A stretch of 64,000 nt of DNA from Lantana camara. Its lineage: Eukaryota; Streptophyta; Magnoliopsida; Lamiales; Verbenaceae. How positions within the stretch are numbered: position 1 is the first letter of the stretch; the number at the start of each line of letters is the position of its first letter. The translations under genes and the position numbers were made by a program. Positions 11,336-23,351 of this stretch are shown here, piece by piece. Under the pieces are notes generated by a model, which did no database searches, had not been told where the DNA came from, and saw only the letters and a program-made list of their open reading frames with translations. The DNA is taken from assembly GCA_037501455.1 (NCBI GenBank), contig CM074861.1:37464001-37528000 (forward strand). Direction: 5' to 3'.

Positions 11336-12556
11336 TCATAACACATTAATTATTTAATATATATACACATATAAACATGCAACTACACGTGTCCTCAAGG
11401 ACACGTGTGTCTCACACGTGTGGGCTCCACCATTCACTTAATGGTTCGATCAACTCGTTTAATCAATTCAAGCCTTAACCCACTTGACCGGGTTGTTATG
11501 TGTGACCCTCTAGGTTCTTGATGCAATTAGCAGTGACCCTAATTAATTAATTCCCTAATTAATTAATCAGTCCACAGATCAAACGACCATAGTCTAGCAA
11601 CAGGTGTTTGACCCCTAGCTGAATAAGAATGTCTCGATTGGACAGAACCTTTAAGTCATTGATTCATGTGAGATACAATCCTCCTATATCCCATCTCTCA
11701 ACCAAGATCTAGGGTAAGAGAATAATTAGAACCCTAATAATCTCGATCTTAAAGTTAAGTGCATTTCATATCCATTTGATCTCAACCCAAGAAACTCTTT
11801 TCTTGATGTCTTGATCCACTGTCTTGGCCAAGGACTCCTAGATGGCATATGAATGACTTACACAATAAGAGATCAACTTGCTCATGCAAGTGTAGGTCTT
11901 TTATCGATTCTCATATACTTTCATGTGCCACTTGTGCAGCCCCAGCATAAGCCTTGAATCAGTTGTCTAAGGCGACATCCTTTAAAACTTACACCTAAGA
12001 CTACAAAGTTAGCTCATAAAGTATCAATGGAACCTCAAGTCTAAGGATCACTTAATCACATCAATGACCTATGAGATATTTCCTAATCTGGAAGTTTCTA
12101 TTTCCAGATATAGAAACTTCCATTCCCATTTAGGAATCTTCTCACATGGGACACCTCAGTGTACCTACTTAGAATAAGTAAGCACCCCCATGTATCACGC
12201 ACGTATCAACAATACACTTTGCACCCCATGAAATAAGGTGGTCCTAAGCCTCGAACGAGTCAAGTTGACACTCTCACTGTCTGTAGGACTGATCGGCTTG
12301 GAGTGATTTCTAATCATGATTTATGTGATATAGGGCTCGTCTCATGAACCACTTCACCTAAATGGTTGAGTCCTATAAGTCATATTGATTTGGGGAGTTC
12401 TTATACATGCGCCGTCAAAAGTAAACACACAATCAAACAAGAGCATATAAAAAAGTGTTGCCTTAATTCGTATTATTCAAAGATTGTCTGTGATTTACAA
12501 AAAGGAAAGTAGTAAAGTTGACTATTACATCGGCTTTCAGGGCACTATTCCTAACA
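11336..12556 (-). mobile_element. Truncated copia LTR, reverse orientation
   Basis: The minus strand starts at 12556 with TGTTAGGAATAGTGCCCTG, the start of the same LTR family as 6679-8991. It follows that LTR for about 1.2 kb, sharing the 'cacagacaatctttgaataata' stretch, the ACACGTGT-rich part and paired AATTAATT blocks. It stops at 11336, where the transposon-protein repeat begins. The part that would hold the GGAG-loop array is missing. It interrupts the ORF of copy 2 at 12557. Confidence 0.7.
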
Positions 12557-12744
12557 TCAACTACTTCCGGGATATACATCTCCTCATTGGGATCCTCCCA
12601 CCTGTTCTTTCCTAGGCGTTTCACCCCAATACACTCTATAGATACTTTAGGATCTGATTCCTCATCTCTTGGTCTATAATTCCTCTGTCATGGACCTTCA
12701 GGTTGGCTGCTGAAGGGTACGGCGGCGGACTTTTTAGAGGTCAT
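12557..12744 (-). pseudogene. N-terminal fragment of Transposase_28-like protein
   Basis: It starts MTSKKSAAVPFSSQP and later reads IGVKRLGKNRWEDPN and EEMYIPEVV, matching copy 1 (IGIRRPGKNKWEDPN, AEMYIPNVE). An in-frame TGA follows QPEGP. It is cut at 12557 by the copia LTR. This copy is what shows that copy 1 has lost its ATG. Confidence 0.55.
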
Positions 12745-12935
12745 GTCTTGCAGTAAGGATTTGGAGAAGAAATGAAGAAGGGAGATTTCAAGAACAAGAG
12801 ACGTACCTCGGAGTGTTTGCTTCAAATGCTCTCTAAGGGTTAGTTTCTTTTGAAAGCTTTGAACGTTTGAGACTTTTCAAACTTAGGGTTGCTCCAGCAG
12901 ATTGCGTGAAAAGGGGAAAAACCGTCTAAATCCCC

Positions 12936-12943
12936 TTTTTATA
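12936..12943 (-). promoter_or_regulatory. TATA box upstream of transposon-protein ORF (copy 2)
   Basis: The minus strand reads TATAAAAAGGGGA, about 190 bp before the ATG at 12744. It is conserved with copy 1. Confidence 0.55.
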
Positions 12944-14095
12944 GCTGAGATCAATCAAGTCAGAGTTAATGCCCATCCAAGCGTCAATTAATTAACTGGT
13001 GTTGGGAGAAACGTGGCCCGTTACCCCAACTGCAGCTGCAAGTAACCTCTCTCAAAAACCGTGCACAGCGCTCAAAATTCAAAAGGTGCAATCATTACCC
13101 TGCAGTGGCGAAAACCTAGTTTTTCCTGCCCGAGTGATGCTTGGAAATCACGAGCGCGTGGCGTCATCCCACGACCATCGACCACTTGGGTCGATGTCTG
13201 AGAAACACCATGCCTAGCTCGATAAAATCTGGCTCGATCTAATAGGGCGCAATCCAGCCCTGGCACGAGTAGCTCCATTGTCTCAGCCTCTCTTCTTTCC
13301 CAAAGCAATCAGGACACCTTTCTCAAGGTCTGTAGCCACCCAAATGTGCCACCCGACCTTGGGGGGAGAAGATGATAAGGGAAAATTCGAGAGCTTTGAC
13401 TAAGCTCCACGTGTCCTTGCCACGTGGAAAAACTTGGCCAGGTCAGCCCTCTAAATCCAACCCCAGGCGTCATTCCTTCGAGCTAGCACTTGGTCCACAA
13501 GAGAAGGCGATCATATGCTCTGCGAAGGGAGAATCTTGACCCAGGGCATCCCCCGATCGAAAGGCGATCGACCCAGGAGTCGGATCGACCCATGCACTAC
13601 AGTAGAGCCGCATTTAATGCGAGTACCACTCACTGCAGGCCGTATTGATTGCGGACGTACCAAGTACGGTGTCAATCGTCCTGGAAGGAACAGACAAACA
13701 GTGCTTTAGCCATAAAAGCACTATTCCGGCCACCAACCGTCCCTCTCCAACCAGGCCAGATCCACACCTTTTTGGAGGTGTACTTACACCTACGGAGACC
13801 ATCCCCTTCCAATATAAACCCCACTCCGACATTGACAATGGTAAGCTTTCCTACAGGCCCAGAATACACACTATCTTTGCTTTCTCGACCCAGACCATTC
13901 GTCTGACTTGAGCGGCGGAGTGACAAAATGGGTCAAACCCTCATATTCCTCTGTTTTGGCCTTTGAGCTCACGTTTGTTCATCTATCTTAGTCCAGGAAA
14001 GCACCAGAGTTACCTCATGCAAATAAATATCTTGGGTGATTGGGAGTCCAAGTCTACAGTTCTGTACATAGTCGGATTTAGACACTATCAAAATA

Positions 14096-14493
14096 TATGG
14101 TTTTTTAGGTAAATGTGTGTCTATGAATTAAAATCATTTACATAAATATAAATTATGTTACATATTGTTGGGACCTACCTTAAAGCCTAAAGTTCAGCCC
14201 AAAGGAAGCAGATTAATTCGAACACAAGGCGTATCGTGCAAATAAGGCAGTGTATCCGGTAAAATCATTACAAATCTAAAAGACAATCAAGTAATATGAA
14301 TAACTAAACACTAAGTTCGAATATTCTATAAACGTTAAGTTCCAATATTCTATAAAAAAAACTCTTGGCATATGACGATTTAAGTTTTTGGTTTGATCTC
14401 TCTTGATTGACCTCTCTTCAACCCTGGCTCACTTCTCTTAAACTCTGTCTCAGTAAGATCTTGAAGAAAGAAAGTACACACATATTTATAGGG
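14096..14493. other. Unassigned AT-rich DNA
   Basis: No coding trace or clear repeat was seen. 'tgttgggacctaccttaaag' at 14166 could be the start of an unrelated LTR-like sequence, but no partner was found. Confidence 0.4.
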
Positions 14494-15549
14494 CAAATTA
14501 CATCTGACTACCCTCATAATAGGCGAAATTACGAAGCAGAACCTCTGGTTTGAAAAATTACATATTAGTCCCTAACCTTTATATTTCGTTTGAGGTCCCT
14601 TCATTCCGTTAGGGTTCCGTCAAATTTGACCACTATAATGACCAAAATACCCTCGGGGATTGTTTTGTAATATACATAAAAGTGAGGGATCGTTTTGTTA
14701 GAAAATGTAAGGTTTGATTAATAGATTTAAGAATAAAATTAAATTTTAATAATATAAAATTTACACTAATTAAGATATTATATTTCAATTAGTTTTAAAT
14801 GTCTATTTTCTAAAATTAAACAGTAGGATTTTTTTATAAATTTTTTGATATTATATTTAATTAAGCAGCAGGTCTTTTTTTTCTTTTCTTATGTATGTAT
14901 GCAATATAAAAGTACGTATAAAAAATATGCATATTTATGAATAAAAATATTACATTTGATTAGAATAAAAATAAAATTATATTATATTATATATGAGAAA
15001 TAGTATAATTTTATTTTTCTGTATATGTTTACAATTATAAATATTATATTTGATTAATTTAGAAATATAATAAATGTAATTTATGTGAATATAAAAATAT
15101 ATATATTTATTTTATATACGATAAAGATTATGACAATGATATTCTTTGTTGGACTTTTATTTTATTTTTAAATTTCTTAAATTCAATAACAATAAATTTA
15201 TTAATTATATTATACATAAATTATAAATATTATTTTTTAAAATATAATTTAAATGCAAAAAAATGTACATAATAATCCTTAAATTTATAAATATTAACAA
15301 ATCGAATATATAACAAAATAGTCGCTGGGGTCAAATTTTCTAGCAAAACGAACCCTCACTTTTATGTATATTGCAAAACAATCCCCGGGGGTATTTTGGT
15401 CATTATAGGGGGGTCAAATTTGACGGAACCCTAACGGAATGAAGGAACCTCAAATTGAACATAAAGGTTAGGGACTAATATTTTATTTTTTAAACTAGAG
15501 GTCCTACGTTGTAATTTCACCTATTGTGAAGATGGTCAGATGTAATTTC
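14494..15549. mobile_element. Non-autonomous element with ~215-bp terminal inverted repeats
   Basis: 14494-14706 (from CAAATTACATCTGAC) is the inverted repeat of 15335-15549 (ending GTCAGATGTAATTT). Both arms contain 'cattccgttagggttccgtc' or its complement. The interior (14707-15334) is A+T-rich with no ORF. Long inverted termini and lack of coding suggest a Mutator-like or fold-back MITE. I could not define a target-site duplication, so the superfamily is left open. Confidence 0.75.
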
Positions 15550-16227
15550 TTTTTTTATTCATATATTAACATTTACAAAATTTAATGCATACTTAAAGAT
15601 ATCATAAGTGACACGGTATAATTAAAAGAGACGCAATTTCATTGCTGACGAATGGACACCTATCAAAAAGCCACCGGCCACGTAAGGAAAAGGTTGAGGG
15701 TCTGTGCCCGACTTGCATTCAAGGGGGGTTAGTTTCCCACCTGGAATCCAAGGCTTGTACACATCAAATATATAATAATATGAATTTAAACATATCTAAC
15801 TATAAGAAGAAGTATTGATGTTAATTTACCCTTAATAAAATCATATAATTATTACACAATTACACACCATCTTCGACTACTTCCTTGATCAAATTGTACA
15901 CAATATATATATTATTGTAGTACAAAAATGATGACCATATAGGACAAAAAAAAAATATATACTTTAAAAATACTGTACGAAAATAATAATCCAACAAAGC
16001 TACATATGATCATGCAATTTTTCGATATTCATCCACGAGTGTTCACCTTTATGTTGCGCTTGATCTCGATTCTCAATATATATTCGAGTAGATTAGATTA
16101 TTAAGATATAAATTTTTTTCTATTAATGATAATTGCGTATCCAAAAATTAAAAAATAAAATATTTAATAAGTTGGCATAGCACTGATACTGTTTATTAAA
16201 CTTAATTTGAAGTGGTATGGGTTTTAG
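15550..16227. other. Low-copy AT-rich DNA
   Basis: No gene was seen. A GC-richer island lies at about 15640-15760. The stretch at 16010-16048 (TTCGATATTCATCCACGAGT) is related to 48145-48180, marking one side of a paralogous locus pair. Confidence 0.4.
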
Positions 16228-17834
16228 TAGGGGTGACAATATGGATTGAAATCCATGGATTCAACCCAATCCATTTGATTTGGATTGGATTAGATTTAAT
16301 AAGTTTTAAATTGGATCAACTATGGACCGGATTAAGTGTGGATTGAAATAATAATGGGCTATCAATGGATTGAATTGGATTGAAGATAGATTTGAGATGG
16401 ATCGTTAATGGATTAAGCCCACTTAATCACTTTTAATATGATATTACTATTTTACCCTTGCTATTAATTAAAAAATTGTAATACTATCCTTAAAAACATA
16501 TTTAAAATATTAAAAATAAATAAATAAATAAAAATTTTAAAATAAACGATACACAAATCTGAGAATTAAGAATTGAAATTAGACGTTCAAAAACCTTTAC
16601 AACGTGTAATGTTTATTTAGTTACAAATTAGTTGCTCTTTATTTAATATAATATAAAGCTTTTCAAGCTTGAAAATAGTAGCAACTAGCAACCACCAAAA
16701 TTGTTTATCTAATGTCGTCCAACAGAGTTTGTTTTTTACATGTTTTATCTGATTTTACACCAAAAATGAAATTTCAGTGTTTCCTTTTTTATTTTTTAAA
16801 ATATTAATTTTTAGTCACACTAAATCTTAGGGTGAATAGTTTTAATTTTTACAGATTAAACGTACTTTATTGTGAAATAAATTTTAGTAAACGATCGAGT
16901 GTGAATCCATTAACGCCACTTCCAAACTATTAAATATATACTTCAAAATTCGTCAAAGAAACAACATATTGAATAAATAATTTAGATCTAAACTAAAAAA
17001 ATATGCGTATACCATTAGATGTCCAAAATGGGTCGAAAATAGGTCAAGTGTAGGGATGTGCATTCAGTATTTATCGAACCGACCGAATCACCGAACTGAA
17101 ATTTCGGTACGTTTTTCAAAAAAAAATAATTAAAAAAAAATTCGATACGTCGAAATGGCGTACCGAATATCGAATCGAATTTTTCGATTTGGTACGATTT
17201 TTCTCAAAATTTATTTCGGTACGATTCAGTAAAAAATCGAATTATTGACGAAATTTAAAAAAAAAAAAAAAGCTAAAACCTAAAAGCATTATTAGAGAAA
17301 CTTAAATTTAGTAATTCCAATTTTCAAATTGTAGCATGTCATTATATACTAAGTAAGCCAGCCATTACCGTCATCCAAGCAAGTTCTTCCAGAAATTCAA
17401 TCGTGCGTTTTTATTTGAGTCAAAAATGTTAAAACTTATAAAATTAAAATTTATAAAAAACGTTAGGATATTGAATATATAAATTATATAATATATTATA
17501 TATGTCGAAAATAGGGAATAAAAGCGTCGAAAATAGGACAAACGGATAAAAAACAAATCAAACGGTTCGAAAAATGGGTAAAACGGATCGAAAACGGGTT
17601 AAATAAATCAAATGTGATAGTGAGGGGCATTTTTGACATTTAGTATTTGGGTCAAATATGAATCCATTAAGAATCCGGTGTTAAATCCATGAATTATCCG
17701 GTAAAACCCACTATAATCCACCAAAATCCATTATAATTCAATCCTTAAGGATCCGCTAATATTTCAATTCATTTTGAATCCAATCTATGTGGATCCAATC
17801 CAAATTTAATACAATCCATCCATTTGCCATCCCT
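16228..17834. mobile_element. hAT-like non-autonomous element (old)
   Basis: It starts TAGGGGTGACAATATGG and ends CCATTTGCCATCCCTT, inverted relatives of the TAGGG..TGNCAA termini of the better-preserved elements at 17933 and 48176. Both ends carry degenerate 'tggattga/ccaatcca' subterminal repeats. A second terminus-like sequence, TAGGGATGTGCATTC at 17052, suggests a nested relative. The target duplication is no longer exact. There is no coding sequence. Confidence 0.55.
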
Positions 17835-17932
17835 TTTAACCAACTATCAAACGGCCCACACAAAACAAAACAAGCCCAGTAATTGGGCCCAAAACTATTC
17901 AAACATAATAAAAATAAAACTACAGATGTCAA

Positions 17933-18574
17933 TAGGGTTGTCAATGGGTCGGATTTTAATCCGAATCCGCTCCGAGTCCGATCCGTATTTTAGCATATTC
18001 GTCCGATAAAAATATTCGATGGATCATATCCGATTGTAAATATTCGTTATCCGAAATAAATGGAGCGAATATGGATTTAAGGAATCCGATCCGTTAAGAA
18101 TCCGAATCCGATATTATATATAATATTTAATTAAATAAATTATTTACTAGTACATAATATTAAGTAAAATGATTAAAATTAAAACTTTCACATATTTATC
18201 ATTTTAAACAATAATAAATTTTAAATTTTTTACTCTAAAAATATATATTTTCTTTTATTAATAAGTTTAAATTAATTAATTTTAAATAAATATAAACAAA
18301 ACTATCAAATAATTCATTAAATAATAATTATTTATTAAATATTATGTAATTATATTTATTTTTTATATCAAATTTGTTATTTAAAAAAATAAATTTTATT
18401 ACTAATCGGGTCGGATCTTTTATCGGATCAGATCCGACCCGATTATATATGAATTAAAAACAATGAATCCAAATCCTATAGGATTCGGATTCGGATCCGA
18501 TATTCGGATTCTCTTATCGGATTCGGATCCGGAATCTCCTGATCCGGTCCGAATCCGACCCGTTGACAGCCCTA
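17933..18574. mobile_element. hAT-like MITE, 642 bp, perfect 8-bp target duplication
   Basis: Termini are TAGGGTTGTCAATGGGTCGG and, inverted, CCGACCCGTTGACAGCCCTA. It is flanked by GATGTCAA at 17925-17932 and 18575-18582. Subterminal regions are packed with 'ATCCGAATCCG'-type repeats in inverted orientation; the middle is A+T-rich. An 8-bp duplication and TAGGG termini fit the hAT superfamily. A near-identical copy lies at 48176-48810. Confidence 0.85.
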
Positions 18575-18679
18575 GATGTCAATATGAAGAACTAATGTCA
18601 ACGTCCATAACATTGCCTTACAAACAATTTTTTTTTTTTTTTTTTTTACGACGCCTTCCAAACAAATCTAAGAATTAGG

Positions 18680-18865
18680 TGTTGACATAAGGAAAATTAG
18701 GGATTAGAGGATCTCGCATATCCCGTAATTTATTGTAAATATTCTTCTTTCCTTTCCTAGCATAAGTTGTATTGTATTTAGTTGAAGTTGTACAGTGTAT
18801 TCCTACACAAAAAATAATACAGTAATGCATTTTTCTCCCAATTATGGCGTTTATTAAAGTTAACA
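18680..18865 (+). repeat. Copia 5' LTR (186 bp)
   Basis: A direct repeat of 26806-26991 with TG...CA ends. This is unusually short for an LTR. Confidence 0.92.
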
Positions 18866-18877
18866 TGGTATCAGAGC
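18866..18877 (+). other. Primer-binding site, initiator tRNA-Met type
   Basis: TGGTATCAGAGC directly abuts the 5' LTR. It is complementary to the 3' end of plant initiator methionine tRNA. Confidence 0.9.
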
Positions 18878-19473
18878 AGAATCCAATCAATCAGTGATCC
18901 GGTGTTCTTGCTCATCACTTATCCCATACCTTCTCAGCCATGGCCGACGGACGTGACAACAGCAGTCACTCCGGCACAACCAAGGAATCACAGCCCGATT
19001 CCTTCCAGTTAGCTAGTCTCCTTCAAAACCTGCAACCCCATCCAGAACGAAATCAGAACCATCCACCACCAAACCTCAATATCAGTGTCAAATTAAACCA
19101 ATTCAACTTCACCCTCTGGGCACGATTAATGAAATTAGCAATAGGAGGGAGAGGAAAACTTAGCCATCTCATAAGAGATCCGAAACCACCAGTCCCGGGC
19201 CACCCAGATTTTCATCGATGGGAGCAAGACGACCTCATCGTTTGCACCTGGCTCTTGGAGAATATGGAACAAGAACTGATCACCTACTACGCAGAATATC
19301 CCTCGGCAAAGGCATTGTGGGATGGCCTACACGCCACCTACAGCCAAGGTGACGATGGCCTACAGATTTACGACTTAACAATGAGGGCTAACAATCTGAA
19401 ACAGGGCTCAGATTCGATTGAACAGTACTACAACAACATCCAACGGATCTGGAGGAAAATAGACGTAAGACAG

Positions 19474-22400
19474 TGTAACGCCCCGTTTTTCTTATTGTGT
19501 TTAGCATGAAGTATGTGTTTATCAAATTGTGCGAAATAATTATTTATGCGTGTTTTACATATTTAAGTTTATTTAAATGTATTAAATGTTAATTATTTTA
19601 TTTTAATAATACTAATATTAAATATAGTTATGTAAAATAAATGTATATATGTTAGTGATGGACGTATGCATGAATATATTAATGCATGCATATTATATTT
19701 ACAAATTATTTTGCATGCATGTTTATACATTATATATATTTACGTATGCATGCATTTATATTTATAAATTCTATATGTATTCATTTTATATTAATTGTAA
19801 TATTATGCATTTTATTGTTACATTTCTCGTATGAGTGATATTTACGTGCTTCGTTTCTTTTTAAATTGATACCGAAATTTCGTGTAAATTTAATATGTTG
19901 AACTTATACGTGTCTTGTATATGAATATATGATCGTTTCGTATTTTTGAATTCATTTGTATGTGTTTCGGATTTAATTTGAATTTTGGGATCCAAGTCGG
20001 GGGCTAACGAGCACTTAGCGTACCCTTGGTTCCGAATTTAATATCTTGAGCTCGGGAACTCGGATTCGAGTTTCGTCAACTCTGCTGAACTCGTAACGAA
20101 AAATCGAGTATAGTACACTTAGCCTTATATTTTTCTAACGTCATTTGAACCTCCGGAATTCAACCGAAAAACGAGACGGCGACCAAACTGACCTTGTTGC
20201 ACTAAAATAGCCATATCTTATCCAAACTTTAACCAAATTAATCATGGTTTGATTCTATTGAACCCTAACTCAACCCCCTAACCGGATATGTCATGCCCTA
20301 ACCAAACCAATCCTCACACAATCCCCAAAACTCAGCCAAAGTCACTGGAATCACAGGCAGTCCCGTAACCCTTCATTCCTTAGAGATTTTGGAGCTCAAA
20401 TCTCATCCAAACTTCATCCAATCAACAAGGTAAGCTTAGGGTTGTAATATATGTTCATTTCTGATCATCTTCATCCTTTCTTTCCCAAATTTGAGCATGG
20501 ATTCGTGGATTTCTGGACTGCATCCGAAAATGGAGAGTTTTGGGCATATTGTTGATCTCATTCGATTTTTAATGGTTTTGATTGATTCCAAGCTTGAGAA
20601 TGATTATTTTGACATCCTCATATCATTTATGATCATTGATTTCTTGGTGGTTGAAGTATTAATGAGATATCATTTATGGTACTTTGAGAAAAATTCACAT
20701 GAATGTCACGTATGCTTCCTTTTCTTGATTGAGCTTGTTTGGAACTGAATTACTTGTTGAAATGGTGTTGCTTGGCTGAGTATTTATTGTTCTAAACTGA
20801 TATGAATAGATGGAGATGATGAGAATCCTTCTTGCCCTGTTTTCCGTAGCCTTTGCCCTGTTTTTCTGGCGTGAATTCTTGCTGTCAAAACTGTCGTGGA
20901 TCCTCTTTGCTTTTGCTGTTAATTTCTTGGCCTTGTAGTATGTGTTTTAGCTGAGTTTCTTACAGCTTTTCATGCCTGGTTTTGCTACCTTCTTGCCTGC
21001 ATTTCTTGCGTGAAGTTGCTGCCCTTTTTCTGCTGCGTTTTCTGTCAAAACAAGGGATGCTACTGGTTCGAGACACGGGGGTGTCGTTCTTGCCTTTCCA
21101 GCGCGGAACGGGGGTGCGGTTTGGCCTGAGGTTGTTGTACCGAGACACGGGGGTGTCTCGAGTTGGGCTTGGGAGGTGACACGGGGGTATCACCCTGTTT
21201 TTCCCGAAAATCTTACCTGCGTTTTCTGGGTTGCTGCTGTATATCTATGTACTGTGTGTGTGTATTATTGTTCCTTGCATGCATGTGTTGCTGTAATTAT
21301 ATATATGTATATATGCTTGTGTGTGAGTGCATGGCATATTACCCTAATTGCATGCAAGTATAATATGTACTACATATATATGCATGGTTGTGATACTTGT
21401 GTGTGTGCATTGCATGCATGGGTAAGTATTTATATATGTAATATATATGTTGATTTCATGCATGTAATATATATATAAATATATGTATGAGTACGTGTAT
21501 ATATATATATATATATTATATATATACATATGTTATTATAAAATTATTATATATTTATTATATTATATATGTTTATTATATATTTTTTAAATATTATTTG
21601 ATTTAATTCAATTGTTGAATCTAATTGATTTCTATTCCGCGTATTTAAATTACCGACTATTGATTGAACGTTTTATTTATTCTATTTCTAATTGTGAATA
21701 TGAATATTACTTGCTATGATTATTAAATGGAATTTTAGATTAATTAATATGCGTTATGAATGTTATGAAATATGAATTTATGAATTTATGTATTTGAATG
21801 ATATGAATGAACGAATGGTTTGATTATATGTTTTAAATTCTTTAATAGTGCACATGCACATTTTATGATATAATATCATCTTTTACGCACTCATATCATG
21901 TTCATTACATGCCGTGCATCTTATTTGGTTCATTTAGAGTCTTGAGTCTCACGAACACGTTACGTTGTCTTTTGTACAGTTTATCTCCAGGGTGGAGAGA
22001 TCTTGATCTTTCAGGCACTTGGTACTCGTATCCTTGTGTCGTCAGGTTCCAGGTGAGGGTGTTTTCGTTTTACTTATGTATTAAACCCTACAACCGTATG
22101 TGACAAGCTTTGGCCAAAAACCTAATATAGTTATATATGGTTTTTAAATGAACGTACCGAGTAAATATTGATCGAGTAAACCCTTTTCAAATGATTTATG
22201 AATTATGTTATGTTTCTTATGAAATGATATGTTTGGCGAGACACATTTATGATTAATGATTATACGGGCCCCGGGACTTAGTATATGTGGCTAACCGAGG
22301 AAGCAAGGGCTGACGGGGATCCCATATACTAGTTCCAACCAATTACGGCGAAACGGACTTCGTCAAGGAGTTTTTGACGGGGAAACGCTAACCGGGCTTT

Positions 22401-23351
22401 GAGGCCTCATGAACCTCATAGCCGCATTGATATGATTGGGTGGTCGGGCCTTGCAAACCCGTCCACCACCCGGAGGAAGAAGGTTGGAACTTATTTATGA
22501 TTATGATTATGATTATGTTTATGATTGATAGGCACCGTGCGGGAAGGCCGGGACACGGATTGCCCAAACAAATATGTTTAGGATATGATATATGATTTGT
22601 GTGTATTATGATATATTGCATGATCACCTATTTAATGTATCAATGATATTTGTCGTACACGGTCGGAGTTTGGTTGGAGATGATGCACGCTCACTCGCCG
22701 AGCTTTATGTTTATGTATAAATTATGAACGTAATGAATTAATATGATTAGTCGTAAAATCCGGGTATTGCTTGGTTATTCTCTTGCCCTTTTGGGAACTA
22801 ATTTCAAATAAAACCTTGCTCGGGATTTATGACTTGCATGTGCATGTTTTATATATATATGTATCGCTCCTGCTCACTCAGTCTTCTAGAGACTGACCCT
22901 CTCCCTCCCCAACACTTTAGTGTGCAGGTTTGGCTTTGGAGTTTCGAGCTAGGCGGAGTCATGTTGAGTTTGAGTCGGTCAAGTTAAGTTAGAAGCGTCT
23001 CTGCATTCGCATTATGTATTTAAATTGTGATTAATTCAACCTTGTAAGATATTGGAGTTGAATCTTGTATTTCTGCTATTGAATTGCTTTTGTTGGACTT
23101 TGTTTATGAGTTCAAAAGAGGCCTGAAGAGCCCAAGTCTGCTTATGGTTTGTGTGTTTGGATTTTTGTTGTCCGATGCATTATGTTTGGTTGATTGGTTG
23201 TTATTGCAGGGTCTAAGTTCCACCTAGCTTAGGAGGGTTTTCTGTTTGTCTCCCGTTCGCTATGGTTTGATACGGGTGCGGATTTACCATTTCGTTACTC
23301 GTGTTGAGCCATAGTACGGGGGATGTGGTGCCTCACGTGCGGGGTGCTACA
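19474..23351 (+). mobile_element. Solo gypsy LTR, 3878 bp
   Basis: It starts TGTAACGCCCCG and ends GGGGTGCTACA, the same ends as the Tekay LTRs. It is flanked by GACAG at 19469-19473 and 23352-23356 and has no internal region. It shares the promoter-side string CTCACTCAGTCTTC (about 22873) and the 'aagcaagggctgacgggg' stretch with the 2.7-kb LTRs but is longer and diverged, so it is a separate subfamily. It is inserted in the copia gag gene. Confidence 0.9.
21072..21194. repeat. GGGG-loop hairpins in 3.9-kb LTR
   Basis: GACAC-GGGG-GTGTC lies at 21072-21085, a perfect 8-bp stem CGAGACAC-GGGG-GTGTCTCG at 21141-21160, and GGTGACAC-GGGG-GTATCACC at 21175-21194 with one mismatch. A degenerate fourth lies at about 21102-21118. 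They occupy the place where the 2.7-kb LTRs carry their AACGNNCGTT palindromes. Confidence 0.8.

Larger units (their letters stand above)
12557..14095 (-). mobile_element. Repeat with 'putative transposon protein' ORF, copy 2 (5' part)
   Basis: This copy is colinear with 9838-11335. Shared landmarks include 'aatatcttgggtgattggga', the TTTATGGCTAAAGCACTGTT region, the TATA box (12936-12943) and the ORF start. The ORF (ATG at 12744-12742) keeps only about 60 codons and is interrupted at 12557 by the reverse copia LTR; it also has an in-frame stop after about 18 codons. It diverges clearly from copy 1, so the two are not a recent tandem duplication. Confidence 0.55.

Noticed and set aside
17371..17556. 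Hydrophobic small ORF that could pass for a membrane peptide
   Set aside because: Low-complexity Phe/Ile/Tyr/Asn translation of A+T-rich transposon DNA; similar chance ORFs occur throughout.
19649..21529. Tyr/Cys/His-rich ORFs in the 3.9-kb LTR
   Set aside because: They are translations of TGCATG/ATATAT-type simple sequence in a non-coding LTR.
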